This document shows, in pieces, positions 51,479 through 61,963 of a stretch of DNA of 64,000 nucleotides. This DNA comes from Exiguobacterium sp. SL-9 (GTDB lineage: Bacteria > Bacillota > Bacilli > Exiguobacteriales > Exiguobacteriaceae): positions 1 through 64,000 of the forward strand of contig NZ_SJUO01000002.1 of assembly GCF_004336985.1 (NCBI RefSeq), read 5' to 3'. The notes beneath the pieces were generated by a model. It did no database searches. It worked only from the letters and a program-made list of their open reading frames with translations, and was not told the origin of the DNA. Position 1 is the first letter of the stretch; each line of letters starts with the position of its first letter. The position numbers and the translations under genes are program-made.

Positions 51479-53242
51479 TTATGACATCAGACGTTGACCA
51501 GATTGAAGTTCGTACATCTTTTTGTACAGCCCATCCTGTTTTAAAAGCGTCTGATGGTTACCTCGTTCGACGATTTCACCCCGATGGAGGACGAGAATCA
51601 AGTCGGCATCTTGAATCGTCGACAGACGGTGCGCGATGGCAATCGTCGTCCGTCCCCGTCTCATCCGATCAAGGGCGAGCTGGACGCGCTCCTCGGTCTC
51701 GGTATCAATCGAACTCGTCGCCTCATCCAAAATCAAAATCTTTGGATCACGGGCGACCGTCCGGGCGAAGGCGAGAAGTTGCCGTTCTCCACTCGAGAAT
51801 GTCGCGCCGCGCTCACCGACCGTATGTCCGTAACCTGCCTCAAGCTTCTCGACGAACGTATGGGCCTGCACGAACTCAGCCGCTTCCCGGACTTTGTCCG
51901 AGTCAATCGTCGGGTTGAACAGTTTCAGGTTGTCCTCGATCGTCCCTGTGAACAAAAATGGATCTTGGAGCACAAGCCCGACTTTAGCTCGGAGTTCGGC
52001 TTCTTCAAACTGTTCGATCGGATACCCGTCAATCGTGATTTGGCCTGATTGATACGGATAGAACCGGGTCAACAGGTTGATGATCGAACTCTTTCCGCTA
52101 CCCGTGTGACCGACGAGGGCAACCGTCTCACCTGGTTTGGCGACGAATGAGATCCGTTTCAATACATCGACTTCCCCATCGTAGCTGAACGTGACGTTCT
52201 CGAACCGGACTTCCCCGGAGCCAATCTTAGCCGTTCCATCGAGACTTTTCCCTGGGGCCGGTTCGTCCGTGTCCAAAATTTTGAAGACACGGTCCGCAGA
52301 AACGACCGCCTGTTGAAACTCGCTCAAGCGTTGCATGATGTCGAGTACCGGACGGAAGATGCGCTCGATGTAGCTGATGAAGGCATAGACGACCCCGACC
52401 TGCACTTGCTCGGTCGTCGACAGGACACCGTAATAGCCGAGCAGCCCGATGATGGAGAAGGCGAGTAACAGCTCGATGATGGGCCGAAGCAACATACTGT
52501 CAAGCTTCAAGTTCCGATATCGGGCCTCTTGGTGGGCCTCATTCATCTTCTCGAACTGGCGAACGAGCCGTTCTTCTTGTCGAAACTGTTGAACGATTCC
52601 CATCCCGTTAATCGACTCGTTCAATTGGCCGTTCAATTGTGACAACAGATCACGCACTTGAGCGAAATATTTCGTCGAATAGCGGCGATACGCCCAAATG
52701 ATGAGCCAGAACAGTGGGACGAGGACGAGTCCCATCGTCGCGAGCGTCGGTTCGAGAATGTAGAGGAAAACATACGTGCCAAGCAGTTGGACGGCAGACT
52801 GGACGAACGTACTCATCACCCCGACGTACAGTTCCTTAACGGCCTCGGTATCGTTCGTGATCCGAGAGACGAGCACGCCCGCCGGAGTCCGGTCGAAGTA
52901 GGCGAGCCGCATCCCCATGACGTGGCGGAAAATATCCATCCGGATGTTTTGCACGATTTTCAAGGCAATCTTTTGAAATGAGATCGACTGCAAGTAGTCG
53001 AAGATGATCGCCGAGACATGGAGAACGAGATAAACGACGAGCAGCGTGACAACCCAGTTCGTCGGATAGACGCCAGGCGTCACGAACTCATCGATGAACA
53101 CTTTAATTAAAAATGGTCCGGCGAGCTTTGCGCCGGTGGCGAGCAACAAGAACACGAACGCGACACCGAGCGGACGTGCATAGCGATTCGTGTATGCCAA
53201 CAAGCGTTTGATGACCGCCCATTCCTGAACATCATGCTTCAT
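51479..53242 (-). CDS. Heterodimeric ABC exporter subunit with canonical Walker B (BmrD/YheH-like)
   Basis: A 587-residue half-transporter: six membrane helices, then an ATPase domain. Walker A is GHTGSGKSS, Walker B is ILILDEATSS with the catalytic Glu, and the H-loop is AHRLS. Its signature is FSSGERQ instead of LSGGQ, as in the BmrD/YheH half of heterodimeric exporters. ATG 53242 follows AGAAGGAGGTGG. It overlaps the upstream subunit gene by 11 bases. The pair should form a multidrug exporter with one degenerate ATP site; substrates are unknown. Confidence 0.88.
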   Translation of the reverse strand: MKHDVQEWAVIKRLLAYTNRYARPLGVAFVFLLLATGAKLAGPFLIKVFIDEFVTPGVYPTNWVVTLLVVYLVLHVSAIIFDYLQSISFQKIALKIVQNIRMDIFRHVMGMRLAYFDRTPAGVLVSRITNDTEAVKELYVGVMSTFVQSAVQLLGTYVFLYILEPTLATMGLVLVPLFWLIIWAYRRYSTKYFAQVRDLLSQLNGQLNESINGMGIVQQFRQEERLVRQFEKMNEAHQEARYRNLKLDSMLLRPIIELLLAFSIIGLLGYYGVLSTTEQVQVGVVYAFISYIERIFRPVLDIMQRLSEFQQAVVSADRVFKILDTDEPAPGKSLDGTAKIGSGEVRFENVTFSYDGEVDVLKRISFVAKPGETVALVGHTGSGKSSIINLLTRFYPYQSGQITIDGYPIEQFEEAELRAKVGLVLQDPFLFTGTIEDNLKLFNPTIDSDKVREAAEFVQAHTFVEKLEAGYGHTVGERGATFSSGERQLLAFARTVARDPKILILDEATSSIDTETEERVQLALDRMRRGRTTIAIAHRLSTIQDADLILVLHRGEIVERGNHQTLLKQDGLYKKMYELQSGQRLMS

Positions 53243-54995
53243 GGTGGCCACCTCCTTCTACAATCGCCTCAAGCTGCTGGCGATCATACGTGTCTTTGTA
53301 CCAACCGGGCTTGCGAATCAAGTCCTGATGACGTCCGCGTTGGATAATTCGACCGTCCTCAAGGACGAGAATCTCATCGGCATGCTCGACGGCGGACAGC
53401 CGGTGCGCCACGATCAAGCGAGACTGGTCAGGATTACCGGTCCGGAAATGCTCGATGATCGCCTCCTCCGTCTTCGCATCGACGGCCGAGAGGGCGTCGT
53501 CTAGAATCAATACATCCGCTTCAATCATGAGGGCACGCGCAATCGAGATCCGTTGCTTCTGACCACCTGACAGCGTCACACCTCGTTCCCCGACGAGTGT
53601 GGCATACCCTTCCGGTAGCCTCATGATGTCATCATGAACCTCGGCGATTTTCGCCGCTTCCATCACCTCATCAAGTTTAGCTTCTGGTTTGCCGAACGCG
53701 ATATTGTTCGCGATCGAATCGCTAAACAAAAAGTGATCTTGAGGGACGACGGCAACCTTATCGAGCAAGAGTGATTTTTTCACTTGGCGAATGTTGACGC
53801 CGCCGATTTTGATTGTGCCATCATGGACGTCATACTCTCGTGTCAACAAGCGTACAATCGTCGTTTTACCGGAACCGGTACGGCCGACGAGACCGAGTGT
53901 ACGGCCGCGTTCAAGGCGGAACGAGACGTCTTGTAGGACAGGCATCTCGTCATAGCGGAACGCACGGATATCCGCTTCGATTTCTGAATGTGCGAGCTTC
54001 GTCGCTGCCATCGGGTCATCTTGAATCTCGGGCTTGACGGCGAGCATCCGCTCGATGCGGTCATAAGACGCCCGGCCCCGTTCGACGATATTGAACAACC
54101 AGCCGAAAGCGAGCATCGGCCATGTGAGCAGACCGAGATAGGCAGTGAAACTGACGATTTGTCCGATGGTCAGCTCCCCTTGTTCAATCAAATACGCACC
54201 GTAGCCAATCGACAAGATATACGAGAGGCCGACAATCCCGAAGATGGTCGGGTCGTACAAAGCGTCGATTTTTGCGACACGGACGTTTTTCGCCATGACT
54301 TCGTCGGATAGCTTTTCGAACGAGTCGACGTCGCGGCCGACTTCCCCGGTCGACTTCAATACCCGAACACCGCTGACGCTCTCTTGAACTTTGTCGTTCA
54401 GTTCGGAGAACGCCGCCTGAGCGACTCCGAACCGACTATGTAACAGTTTTCCGTATCGCGTTGTCAACGCGACCATGATCGGGAGGGGCAATAATGCGAC
54501 GACCGTCAACTTCCAACTGATTGTCGTCACCATCGTGATGATAACGAACGTCCCCATGGTGATGCTGTCGACGAGTGTCAAAATCCCAGCCCCTGCCGTC
54601 GTCGAGACGGCCTGGACATCATTCGTCGCGTGTGCCATCAAATCTCCAACGCGCGACCTCTTATAAAAACGTTGGTCTAAGTCGGTGAAATGTCGATAAA
54701 GCTGACTCCGTAACATCCGACCGAGCCGAATCGAAGCCCCGAAGATGAAGTATCGCCAGAAGAAACGGGCCACGTAGTTCCCGATCCCCACGGCCGCGAG
54801 CCCGCCGAGCAACATCCATAATAAATCGGTTCCAAGCGTTCCCCGGTTGATCTCATCGACGATTCGGCCGATGATGCGCGGCGGTATGAGTTCGAGCGCC
54901 GCAACGAACATGAGCAAGACGATGCCGAGCGCATACGTCCTCCACTCGAGCTTGAAGAACCAAGCCAGTTGTTTGAATACACGAATTGGAAACAC
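53232..54995 (-). CDS. Heterodimeric ABC exporter subunit with degenerate Walker B (BmrC/YheI-like)
   Basis: A 587-residue half-transporter. After six membrane helices the ATPase domain has Walker A GRTGSGKTT, an intact LSGGQKQR signature and H-loop AHRLS, but Walker B reads LILDDALS with Asp in place of the catalytic Glu. This is the BmrC/YheI pattern and pairs with the non-standard signature of its partner to give one inactive composite site. The GTG start at 54995 lies unusually close to AGGGGG, so the start is less certain. It is the first gene of the two-gene operon. Confidence 0.86.
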   Translation of the reverse strand: MFPIRVFKQLAWFFKLEWRTYALGIVLLMFVAALELIPPRIIGRIVDEINRGTLGTDLLWMLLGGLAAVGIGNYVARFFWRYFIFGASIRLGRMLRSQLYRHFTDLDQRFYKRSRVGDLMAHATNDVQAVSTTAGAGILTLVDSITMGTFVIITMVTTISWKLTVVALLPLPIMVALTTRYGKLLHSRFGVAQAAFSELNDKVQESVSGVRVLKSTGEVGRDVDSFEKLSDEVMAKNVRVAKIDALYDPTIFGIVGLSYILSIGYGAYLIEQGELTIGQIVSFTAYLGLLTWPMLAFGWLFNIVERGRASYDRIERMLAVKPEIQDDPMAATKLAHSEIEADIRAFRYDEMPVLQDVSFRLERGRTLGLVGRTGSGKTTIVRLLTREYDVHDGTIKIGGVNIRQVKKSLLLDKVAVVPQDHFLFSDSIANNIAFGKPEAKLDEVMEAAKIAEVHDDIMRLPEGYATLVGERGVTLSGGQKQRISIARALMIEADVLILDDALSAVDAKTEEAIIEHFRTGNPDQSRLIVAHRLSAVEHADEILVLEDGRIIQRGRHQDLIRKPGWYKDTYDRQQLEAIVEGGGHHEA

Positions 54996-55073
54996 CCCCT
55001 ATGTTGTCTTGAATTCAGACTATTCTATTAGAGTAGCGAAAGTTTGTTCGATTGTCTAACAAAAATTGGATAC

Positions 55074-55100
55074 AAAAAGCACTTTGCGGGCGCAAAGTGC
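55074..55100 (-). terminator. Terminator of yneF
   Basis: GCACTTTGC/GCAAAGTGC perfect 9-bp stem with a four-base loop and five T residues on the minus strand. Confidence 0.9.
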
Positions 55101-55115
55101 TTCGGTCGATCATGT

Positions 55116-55346
55116 TTATTTCTTTTCGTTCTTCATTTGAACGTTCATGGCACGCATCACTTGGTTGACTTTCTTCTGTGACGGCTTTTGACCCATTTGC
55201 ATCATCAATGTACGAATCATGTCTTCGTTGATCGGTGGGTTCTCTTCGAGGTAGTTCATCATGTATTTACGAGCGATAAAGAAACCGATCGCGATACCCC
55301 CGATTAGTGCTGCCACGATAAGAAGAATCCAGAATAATGTACTCAA
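55116..55346 (-). CDS. yneF: YneF family (UPF0154) membrane protein
   Basis: A 76-residue protein with one N-terminal membrane helix containing the conserved [15 protein letters not shown], followed by a conserved helix ([22 protein letters not shown] in pieces). It belongs to UPF0154/YneF, of unknown function, and nearly always lies next to tkt in Bacillales. It starts with TTG at 55346 after GAGGAGG. Confidence 0.92.
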   Translation of the reverse strand: MSTLFWILLIVAALIGGIAIGFFIARKYMMNYLEENPPINEDMIRTLMMQMGQKPSQKKVNQVMRAMNVQMKNEKK

Positions 55347-55420
55347 GGCTTAACCTCCTCTACCATATGAAACATCGTTTTTTACTATACACTATATTAC
55401 GCTAATTCGCTAGTCGTCTG

Positions 55421-55458
55421 AAAAAAAAGTGGTGACCCAAAACCTCCGGGCCACCACT
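55421..55458 (-). terminator. Terminator of tkt
   Basis: An 11-position stem with one mismatch (55428-55438 with 55448-55458) followed by an eight-base T run on the minus strand. Confidence 0.9.
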
Positions 55459-55470
55459 GACAACATGCGA

Positions 55471-57453
55471 TTAAAGTGATTTGACAGCTGCGACGACGTT
55501 GTCGACCGACATGCCGTATTCTTTCATGAGGAGATCCCCAGGAGCAGAGGCGCCGAACTTATCGATGCCGAGTACTTTTCCGCCGAAACCGACGTACTTG
55601 TACCAGCCGAGCGTCGCGCCCGCTTCGAGCGACACACGTTTCGTGATCGACGACGGAAGGACTGATTCTTTATACTCTGCCGATTGCGCTTCGAACAATT
55701 CCCACGAAGGCATCGAGACGACAGCCGCGTTCACGCCTTCAGCCGCGAGTGCTTCGCGAGCTTCGACGAGGACGTGGACTTCAGAACCTGTACCGAGAAG
55801 AAGGACGTCTGCCTCGCTCGAGTTACCCGCGACGACATAGCCACCTTTAGCTGCGTCTTCAATCGACGTACCAACGAGTTCTGGCAACGCTTGACGAGTC
55901 AAGACGAGAAGTGATGGTGACGATTTCGTCGTGATGGCTTGCTTCCAAGCCGCGATCGTCTCTTTTCCGTCAGCTGGACGGAGAACAGACAAGTTTGGCA
56001 TTGCACGGAAGCTCATCAAGTGCTCGACCGGTTCGTGTGTCGGGCCGTCTTCGCCGACCGCGATTGAATCGTGCGTCAAGACGAACGTTGACGGGATACC
56101 CATGAGCGCAGCAAGTCGAACCGCTGGGCGAAGGTAATCCGAGAATACGAAGAACGTCGCGCCATATGGGAGGACCCCACCGTGGAGCGCCATCCCGTTG
56201 ACGGCTGCTGCCATCGCGAATTCACGGACCCCGAACCAGATGTTGCGGCCGGCTGGATCTTCATCGAAGTCCGCAGCACCTTTAATCATTGTGTTGTTCG
56301 AACCAGCGAGGTCAGCCGATCCACCGAAGAGCGTCGGGACCGTTTTGGCAATCGCGTTCAATACTTCACCGCTCGTTTGACGAGTCGCTTTTTTCGAACC
56401 GATTTCGAACGTTGGCAACTCGCTGTCCCAACCTTCTGGGAGCTCATTGTTCATCGCACGTTCGAATTGGGCACCAAGTTCAGGATGTGCTGACTTGTAT
56501 GCTTCGACGAGTTCATTCCAGTCCGCTTCATGTTTCGCACCCGGCTCAACGACTTTATCATTGAACAAGTCGTACACTTCGGTCGGTACGTAGAAGTTCT
56601 CGCCTTCCCATTTGTAGAACTGCTTCGTGAGTTCGATTTCCGCTTCACCGAGTGGTGCACCGTGCGATGCCGATTTTCCTGATTTGTTCGGTGAACCGAA
56701 ACCAATCACCGTTTTAACTTCGATAAGTGTTGGTTTCGACGTTTCCGCTTTCGCTTCGTCGATTGCTTTCGCGATTGTATCGATATCCGTACCGTCCTCG
56801 ACACGAATGACTTGCCAGCCATAGGCGTTGAAACGATCTTCGACACTTTCCGAGAACGACTTGTGAAGATCACCATCAAGTGAGATGTCGTTTGAATCAT
56901 AAAGGACGACGAGCTTTCCGAGTTTCAAGTGACCAGCGAGTGAGGCAGCTTCTGCCGACACGCCTTCCATCAAGTCACCGTCTCCACAAATCCCGTATGT
57001 GAAGTGGTCAACCACTTTAAACTCATCGCGGTTGTATGTCGCTTCCAAATGCTTTTCAGCCATTGCCATCCCGACAGCCATGGCAATCCCTTGTCCGAGC
57101 GGTCCAGTCGTCGCGTCGACACCAGCTGTGTGACGATACTCTGGATGCCCAGGCGTCTTCGAATCCATTTGACGGAACGATTTGAGATCGTCCATTGAAA
57201 GGTCGTAACCAGATAAGTGAAGAAGCGAGTACAAGAGCATCGAACCGTGTCCCGCTGAAAGCACGAACCGGTCACGGTTGAACCAGTTCGGATTTTTCGG
57301 GTTGTGACGCATCTTATCCGTCCAAAGTGTGAACGCCATCGGAGCCGCACCCATCGGCATCCCCGGGTGACCAGAGTTCGCTTTTTGGACCGCATCGATT
57401 GAGAGCGTCCGAATCGAGTTAATCGCTAATAGTTCTTTAGTAGTTGTTTCCAC
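55471..57453 (-). CDS. tkt: Transketolase
   Basis: A 660-residue thiamine-diphosphate enzyme of the pentose phosphate pathway that transfers two-carbon ketol units. It has [15 protein letters not shown] near residue 23, the ThDP/Mg motif GDGDLMEG near residue 150 and the catalytic Glu in the REFAMAAA region. GTG 57453 is chosen as the start because AGAGAGG lies nine bases upstream; the ATG at 57462 abuts that site and is too close. It lies between yneF and ynzC as in Bacillus. Confidence 0.95.
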   Translation of the reverse strand: METTTKELLAINSIRTLSIDAVQKANSGHPGMPMGAAPMAFTLWTDKMRHNPKNPNWFNRDRFVLSAGHGSMLLYSLLHLSGYDLSMDDLKSFRQMDSKTPGHPEYRHTAGVDATTGPLGQGIAMAVGMAMAEKHLEATYNRDEFKVVDHFTYGICGDGDLMEGVSAEAASLAGHLKLGKLVVLYDSNDISLDGDLHKSFSESVEDRFNAYGWQVIRVEDGTDIDTIAKAIDEAKAETSKPTLIEVKTVIGFGSPNKSGKSASHGAPLGEAEIELTKQFYKWEGENFYVPTEVYDLFNDKVVEPGAKHEADWNELVEAYKSAHPELGAQFERAMNNELPEGWDSELPTFEIGSKKATRQTSGEVLNAIAKTVPTLFGGSADLAGSNNTMIKGAADFDEDPAGRNIWFGVREFAMAAAVNGMALHGGVLPYGATFFVFSDYLRPAVRLAALMGIPSTFVLTHDSIAVGEDGPTHEPVEHLMSFRAMPNLSVLRPADGKETIAAWKQAITTKSSPSLLVLTRQALPELVGTSIEDAAKGGYVVAGNSSEADVLLLGTGSEVHVLVEAREALAAEGVNAAVVSMPSWELFEAQSAEYKESVLPSSITKRVSLEAGATLGWYKYVGFGGKVLGIDKFGASAPGDLLMKEYGMSVDNVVAAVKSL

Positions 57454-57624
57454 TAATTTCATCCTCTCTGTTGTTACAAAGTTTCTACCCGTCATATTTT
57501 AGCACACTCATTCGTGTGTCACAACTAATTAATTAGTATAACACATTAAATGGAATCGTTTACTTCCTTTCGCTTGAAAACGCATCAATAAGCCCCCCTG
57601 ATCAGCGTTCGCGTATAACAAACA

Positions 57625-57652
57625 TGCACACCCTATATGAAATAGGATGTGC
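57625..57652 (-). terminator. Hairpin after ynzC
   Basis: A 12-position stem with one mismatch (TGCACACCCTAT / ATAGGATGTGCA) lies just past the ynzC stop; the following T content is moderate. Confidence 0.55.
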
Positions 57653-57660
57653 ATTCATGG

Positions 57661-57894
57661 TCATTCCGAGCGGTGACGTTTCTGCTCGTCTTTTAGTTTT
57701 TCTGGCGTCACGTCGTTCCCGTCCGGATCGACGACCTTCATTCCCATCATCTGTGATTTGAATGATTGGCGGAACGCTTGCAAATATTGTTGACGTAGTA
57801 CTTGTTGCTCGTCCATCTCTTGAGTTGATAGACCATCTGTTTTCGCTTTGTTGGCGAGGAAATTGATTCGCTCCAACTGTTCAGGTGCTAGCAT
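57661..57894 (-). CDS. ynzC: DUF896 protein (YnzC-like)
   Basis: A 77-residue, mostly helical hairpin protein: LERINFLANKAKTDGLSTQEMDEQQVLRQQYL in the family pattern, then the conserved VVDPDGNDVTPEKL. DUF896/YnzC is part of the LexA-controlled yneA-yneB-ynzC operon in Bacillus; its exact function is unknown. AGAGGGGG precedes ATG 57894. Here it follows yneB by 60 bases. Confidence 0.92.
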   Translation of the reverse strand: MLAPEQLERINFLANKAKTDGLSTQEMDEQQVLRQQYLQAFRQSFKSQMMGMKVVDPDGNDVTPEKLKDEQKRHRSE

Positions 57895-57954
57895 CAGGCT
57901 CGCCCCCTCTCTACTGAATTTGTTCTTCTACTGTACAAAATCAGCGAGCAGGAA

Positions 57955-58629
<675 letters not shown>

Positions 58630-58671
58630 CTACGATACACAGGTTTAGGGGCTGTTCGCAATCAGAAAAGA

Positions 58672-58905
58672 TTATTCGGCGGCGAACCACGTCGTCTCGT
58701 CGTTCTCTTCCTCGTCTCGTTCAGCGAGAATGTGCGCTTCGAGCGTCTCCGCCTCGGTCAAGGCGACTTCTTCTTCAATGCTGTGTTCGACTTTTTGTTC
58801 GGTCACGGCGACCTCATTGTTACGCAGCTCACCGACTGCAAAAAATGCGAACATACCAAGTGCCAACATGCCGACTAAAATGATTCCATTAATAGTATCT
58901 CTCAT
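58672..58905 (-). CDS. YneA-position SOS membrane peptide lacking LysM
   Basis: A 77-residue protein with a single N-terminal membrane helix (~residues 8-27) and a highly acidic extracytoplasmic tail (EEEVALTEAETLEAHILAERDEEENDE). It occupies exactly the place of yneA, the SOS cell-division suppressor: divergent from lexA, first before yneB and ynzC, and downstream of three LexA boxes. Bacillus YneA has a membrane helix plus a LysM domain of about 100 residues in all; the LysM is missing here. ATG 58905 follows AGGAGG. A division-inhibitor role is inferred. Confidence 0.65.
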   Translation of the reverse strand: MRDTINGIILVGMLALGMFAFFAVGELRNNEVAVTEQKVEHSIEEEVALTEAETLEAHILAERDEEENDETTWFAAE

Positions 58906-58942
58906 GATGATTACCTCCTGGGAATAAGAATGCACGTTCTCG

Positions 58943-59024
58943 GGAACGTTTGTTCGTTTATCTGTTCTCATCATAAAACAAGAACTTCTGTTCGGTCAAG
59001 TAGAAAAAAACGAACGAATGTTTG
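58943..59024. promoter_or_regulatory. Three LexA (DinR) boxes between lexA and the yneA-like gene
   Basis: Three matches to GAAC-N4-GTTC lie at 58943-58956 (GGAACGTTTGTTCG), 58981-58994 (AGAACTTCTGTTCG) and 59011-59024 (CGAACGAATGTTTG, one base off). They lie in the shared divergent promoter region and predict SOS control of both lexA and the yneA-yneB-ynzC unit. Confidence 0.88.
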
Positions 59025-59110
59025 TGCGCTCATGTGTTCTTGTGTTAAACTAAATCCATAAAGAATAGGATGCGTTCGCAGGTTATTCGACATAATCGAG
59101 GTGAAATCCA

Positions 59111-59731
59111 TTGAAAAAAATGTCAGCAAGACAACAACAGATTCTTGATTTTATAAAAGCTGAGGTCCGAGCAAAAGGGTATCCCCCTTCAGTCCGCGAA
59201 ATCGGCGAAGCTGTCGGGCTCGCATCGAGCTCGACCGTCCACGGCCACTTGGACCGTCTTGAAAAACGTGGATTGATTCGACGTGACAAAACGAAGCCAC
59301 GTGCCATCGAGATTTTGGATGAAGAGATGTCAGTCGTCGAAGACCATGATGCCGTCATGTATGTGCCGGTCATCGGGAAAGTCACAGCCGGTACGCCGAT
59401 CACAGCGATCGAGAACGTGGAAGAACACTTCCCGCTCCCGGCTCACGTCGTCGGATCCGACAACGTCTACATGCTTTCGGTCTCCGGAGACTCAATGATT
59501 AACGCAGGAATTTTGGATGGGGACCGCGTCCTCGTTCGTCAACAGAACACGGCCGACAATGGAGAGATTGTCGTCGCTATGACCGATGAAGGCGAAGCGA
59601 CCGTGAAACGGATTTATAAAGAGGCTTCGAAAGTTCGCCTCCAACCGGAGAACGACGAGCTTGAAGCGATGTATTTCGATAACGTGTCAATTTTAGGGAA
59701 GGTCATCGGTGTATACCGCACGATTCACTAA
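59111..59731 (+). CDS. lexA: LexA repressor
   Basis: A 206-residue SOS repressor and self-cleaving protease. The winged HTH covers residues ~1-65 ([21 protein letters not shown]). The cleavage site is Ala93-Gly94 in VTAGTPI; the catalytic dyad is Ser128 (SGDSM) and Lys166. The TTG start at 59111 has GAGGTG seven bases upstream; ATG 59120 is an alternative. It is divergent from the yneA-like gene with three LexA boxes between. Its stop overlaps the next start (TAATG). Confidence 0.97.
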   Translation: MKKMSARQQQILDFIKAEVRAKGYPPSVREIGEAVGLASSSTVHGHLDRLEKRGLIRRDKTKPRAIEILDEEMSVVEDHDAVMYVPVIGKVTAGTPITAIENVEEHFPLPAHVVGSDNVYMLSVSGDSMINAGILDGDRVLVRQQNTADNGEIVVAMTDEGEATVKRIYKEASKVRLQPENDELEAMYFDNVSILGKVIGVYRTIH

Positions 59732-60171
59732 TGGCGAGTGGCAAGACACATACCCGTACAAATCTCGTGGCAATCGGTGCTCTTGCGATTGCCACGCCTT
59801 TTATTGACATCGATGTGCCGACGGTTTTCCTGCTCGGCGCTCTCATCGGGACGTTCTGGCTCTCCCCGGACCTCGATTTGAAGTCTGACGCCTACTACCG
59901 ATGGGGGCCGCTCCGGGGCTTTTGGCTCCCTTACGTGAAGCTCATGCCTCACCGATCGCTGTTTTCACATCTGCCGCTGTTGAGCGATCTCATCCGGGTC
60001 ATCTATCTCGGCTTCCCGCTCACGCTTGTTCTCACGCTCACACCGTATGAGGAAGCTGTCAGCTCTTGGCTCGACCTGAACGGAGTGGCATGCTTCTTCG
60101 GACTCGTCTTCGCGACGACGCTACATACCGCGCTCGACTACGCGTCTACGTTCCTGAAGCGTGCGTTTTAA
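59731..60171 (+). CDS. DUF2227-like membrane putative metal-binding protein
   Basis: A 146-residue membrane protein with the DUF2227 pattern: SGKTHTR at the start, SPDLDLKSDAYYRWGPLRGFWLPY near residue 50, HRSLFSHLP near 80 and a C-terminal HTALDY. His and Asp residues in these motifs resemble the YdjM/membrane-bound hydrolase metal sites. ATG overlaps the lexA stop by one base (TAATG), so it is translationally coupled to lexA and probably SOS-regulated. Function is unknown. Confidence 0.75.
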   Translation: MASGKTHTRTNLVAIGALAIATPFIDIDVPTVFLLGALIGTFWLSPDLDLKSDAYYRWGPLRGFWLPYVKLMPHRSLFSHLPLLSDLIRVIYLGFPLTLVLTLTPYEEAVSSWLDLNGVACFFGLVFATTLHTALDYASTFLKRAF

Positions 60172-60194
60172 ACAGATAGTTATGCTATACACCT

Positions 60195-60234
60195 AAAAGG
60201 GCAACCCGTCTAGTAGACTGGGCTGCCCTTTTTT
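60195..60234. terminator. Bidirectional terminator after lexA operon
   Basis: A long imperfect stem (AAAAGGGCA...TGCCCTTTTTT) between the convergent lexA operon and the AAA-type kinase-like gene. Confidence 0.85.
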
Positions 60235-60257
60235 AAGCGTCTGAAGATATTAACGGA

Positions 60258-60743
60258 TTAATCATACTCGACAATTCGGATTCCTTCCGACTCAGAAGGT
60301 GCTTCAAAAAATGAAGTGACATAATCGAACACTTCTTTTGTGTCAAATACTGCTCGCTCAGGCATTTCTGTCCGCCTGTTAGCAATTTGTCTCATACACT
60401 GCTTGTCGCTAAGGTTCAGATAAATCAATTGATGGTCTGCACCAACCTCAGTCGCCATGGCAAGAAACCATTGACGTAGACCGATTGTGTTGGCCGGGAA
60501 GTCCATCACGACATCCACCCCTACTTCAAGCATGCGCTTGACAGTTGTTTCTACGATTGGTTTGAGAAGTTCAGCGTGTCGTCTGTAATCTTCGAACGTA
60601 TGAATCTGATTAGGATAAAGTGCCTGTAACCACTCATCTTCAGACAACCGTACCGCATGCTTTTCGAGCTCGATTCGCTTGGATGTCGTTGATTTCCCTG
60701 CCCCCATCTTCCCACAAAGAAAAAATAATGTCCCTTTTTCCAT
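60258..60743 (-). CDS. P-loop AAA_33-type ATPase/kinase-like protein
   Basis: A 161-residue single-domain P-loop protein. Walker A GKMGAGKST is near residue 11, a zeta-toxin/kinase-like SEDEW follows near 34, and the lid contains RRTEMPERAVFD near 122. It is of the small nucleotide/sugar kinase-like AAA_33 family; the phosphate acceptor is unknown. The start at ATG 60743 follows GGAGAG. It lies 65 bases downstream of the YhaZ-like gene on the same strand. Confidence 0.78.
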   Translation of the reverse strand: MEKGTLFFLCGKMGAGKSTTSKRIELEKHAVRLSEDEWLQALYPNQIHTFEDYRRHAELLKPIVETTVKRMLEVGVDVVMDFPANTIGLRQWFLAMATEVGADHQLIYLNLSDKQCMRQIANRRTEMPERAVFDTKEVFDYVTSFFEAPSESEGIRIVEYD

Positions 60744-60808
60744 CGTGATCATCTCTCCTGTCCACACAGATTTGGGTGCTGGCATCATATTGTATCGCAA
60801 AGTATGAA

Positions 60809-61912
60809 TCAATCATTACGTTGATGCAACATGATGTGATTCTCAGCGACTTCGCGACCATTTACCAACAAGACGATTCGATGCTCACCCGGATAATGCC
60901 TACGGGTCGTCAAATCAGACCAGTTATGAACTCTATTCGCTGCAAGTCGCGCACCCCCGGCGACGATTTTATTCGCTAACAGGAAGGCTTTACGACTCGC
61001 TTTCCCGTTCGCTTTTATGAAATCGATGGCGTATTCGACACGAATATAGGCGGCATCTCCTGGACGAATCGACATCTCATACTGAATCTCGCACGCCTCA
61101 CCTATGCTGATCACATTCGGATGTATCGTAATCGATGCGTTGACGGTTAAATCTGTTTCTTGCGTATAACCAAACAATGTTAACGCGTCCGGGTGTGCAG
61201 ATTTAATTAACGTTCGGCACGCATGTCTGATGACCCAGTCGGTATGAGGATGTTCGCCTTGCCATCGACGCGAGACTTCGAGCACGGCTTCAGGGTGATC
61301 TTTCGAGATATCGTTGAGGTTGTTGGCGACACTTTTTCTTACATATAATGAGGGGTCTCGTTTTAATAACTCTAAAACTGCCAACACTGGAGCCGGGTCT
61401 TCTTTGAACATCGGTAACGATTCCGCCCACGGAAGACGCGGGCGACAGCCTTCACTTGCCAACCTTCGTACATGCTCATCCGGATGCTCGGCCCATGCCA
61501 TCATGCGATCCATCACTCGCGTCGAATCACGAAGCAGAAAAGATCGGATCGCGAATTCAGAAGACGATTTCTGGGTGAAGAGTTCGAGCGCTGACATCGA
61601 ACGTTCCCAATGTTCTTCAGCCTGTCCATGGACTGCGACGAAATCGGGAAAGAATAAGTATGGAAAGCCGACACAATCGTCTGCAATTTTAACCAATACG
61701 TCCAAAGCGGACTCGTAATCTTCAGGTAAAAACTGGCCGAGCTTTGTCGAAATCCGGCGCATCCGTCCTTTGAGCGCTAACGCTTCCCATGACTCATCTA
61801 CAATCGATGCGACAAATGCCTGTATGTCAAATGACGGGTAAACGGATTGAATCCGTCGCCCAAATTCTAATAAAAACTTCTCATCATACACGTCTTTTAA
61901 CGGCGTTGCCAT
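60809..61912 (-). CDS. YhaZ/AlkC-like DNA alkylation repair protein
   Basis: A 367-residue protein. Residues ~1-250 are helical HEAT-like repeats with the AlkC/YhaZ pattern (RRLASEGCRPRLPWAESL, YVRKSVANNLNDISKDHP, WVIRHACRTLIK). The last ~100 residues form an Ig-like beta domain (ITIHPNVISIGEACEIQYEM). AlkC enzymes excise 3-methyladenine-type lesions from DNA; the C-terminal domain is typical of the longer YhaZ group. GAGGGGGC precedes the start. A palindrome lies in its promoter. Confidence 0.85.
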   Translation of the reverse strand: MATPLKDVYDEKFLLEFGRRIQSVYPSFDIQAFVASIVDESWEALALKGRMRRISTKLGQFLPEDYESALDVLVKIADDCVGFPYLFFPDFVAVHGQAEEHWERSMSALELFTQKSSSEFAIRSFLLRDSTRVMDRMMAWAEHPDEHVRRLASEGCRPRLPWAESLPMFKEDPAPVLAVLELLKRDPSLYVRKSVANNLNDISKDHPEAVLEVSRRWQGEHPHTDWVIRHACRTLIKSAHPDALTLFGYTQETDLTVNASITIHPNVISIGEACEIQYEMSIRPGDAAYIRVEYAIDFIKANGKASRKAFLLANKIVAGGARLAANRVHNWSDLTTRRHYPGEHRIVLLVNGREVAENHIMLHQRND

Positions 61913-61963
61913 TGTTAAGCCCCCTCGATCCGCTTCGATTACGCTTATATTTCGAGTAACCGC

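Noticed and set aside
57541-57575. cre site upstream of tkt (TGAAAACGC region)
   Set aside because: It fails at several conserved positions of the second half-site.
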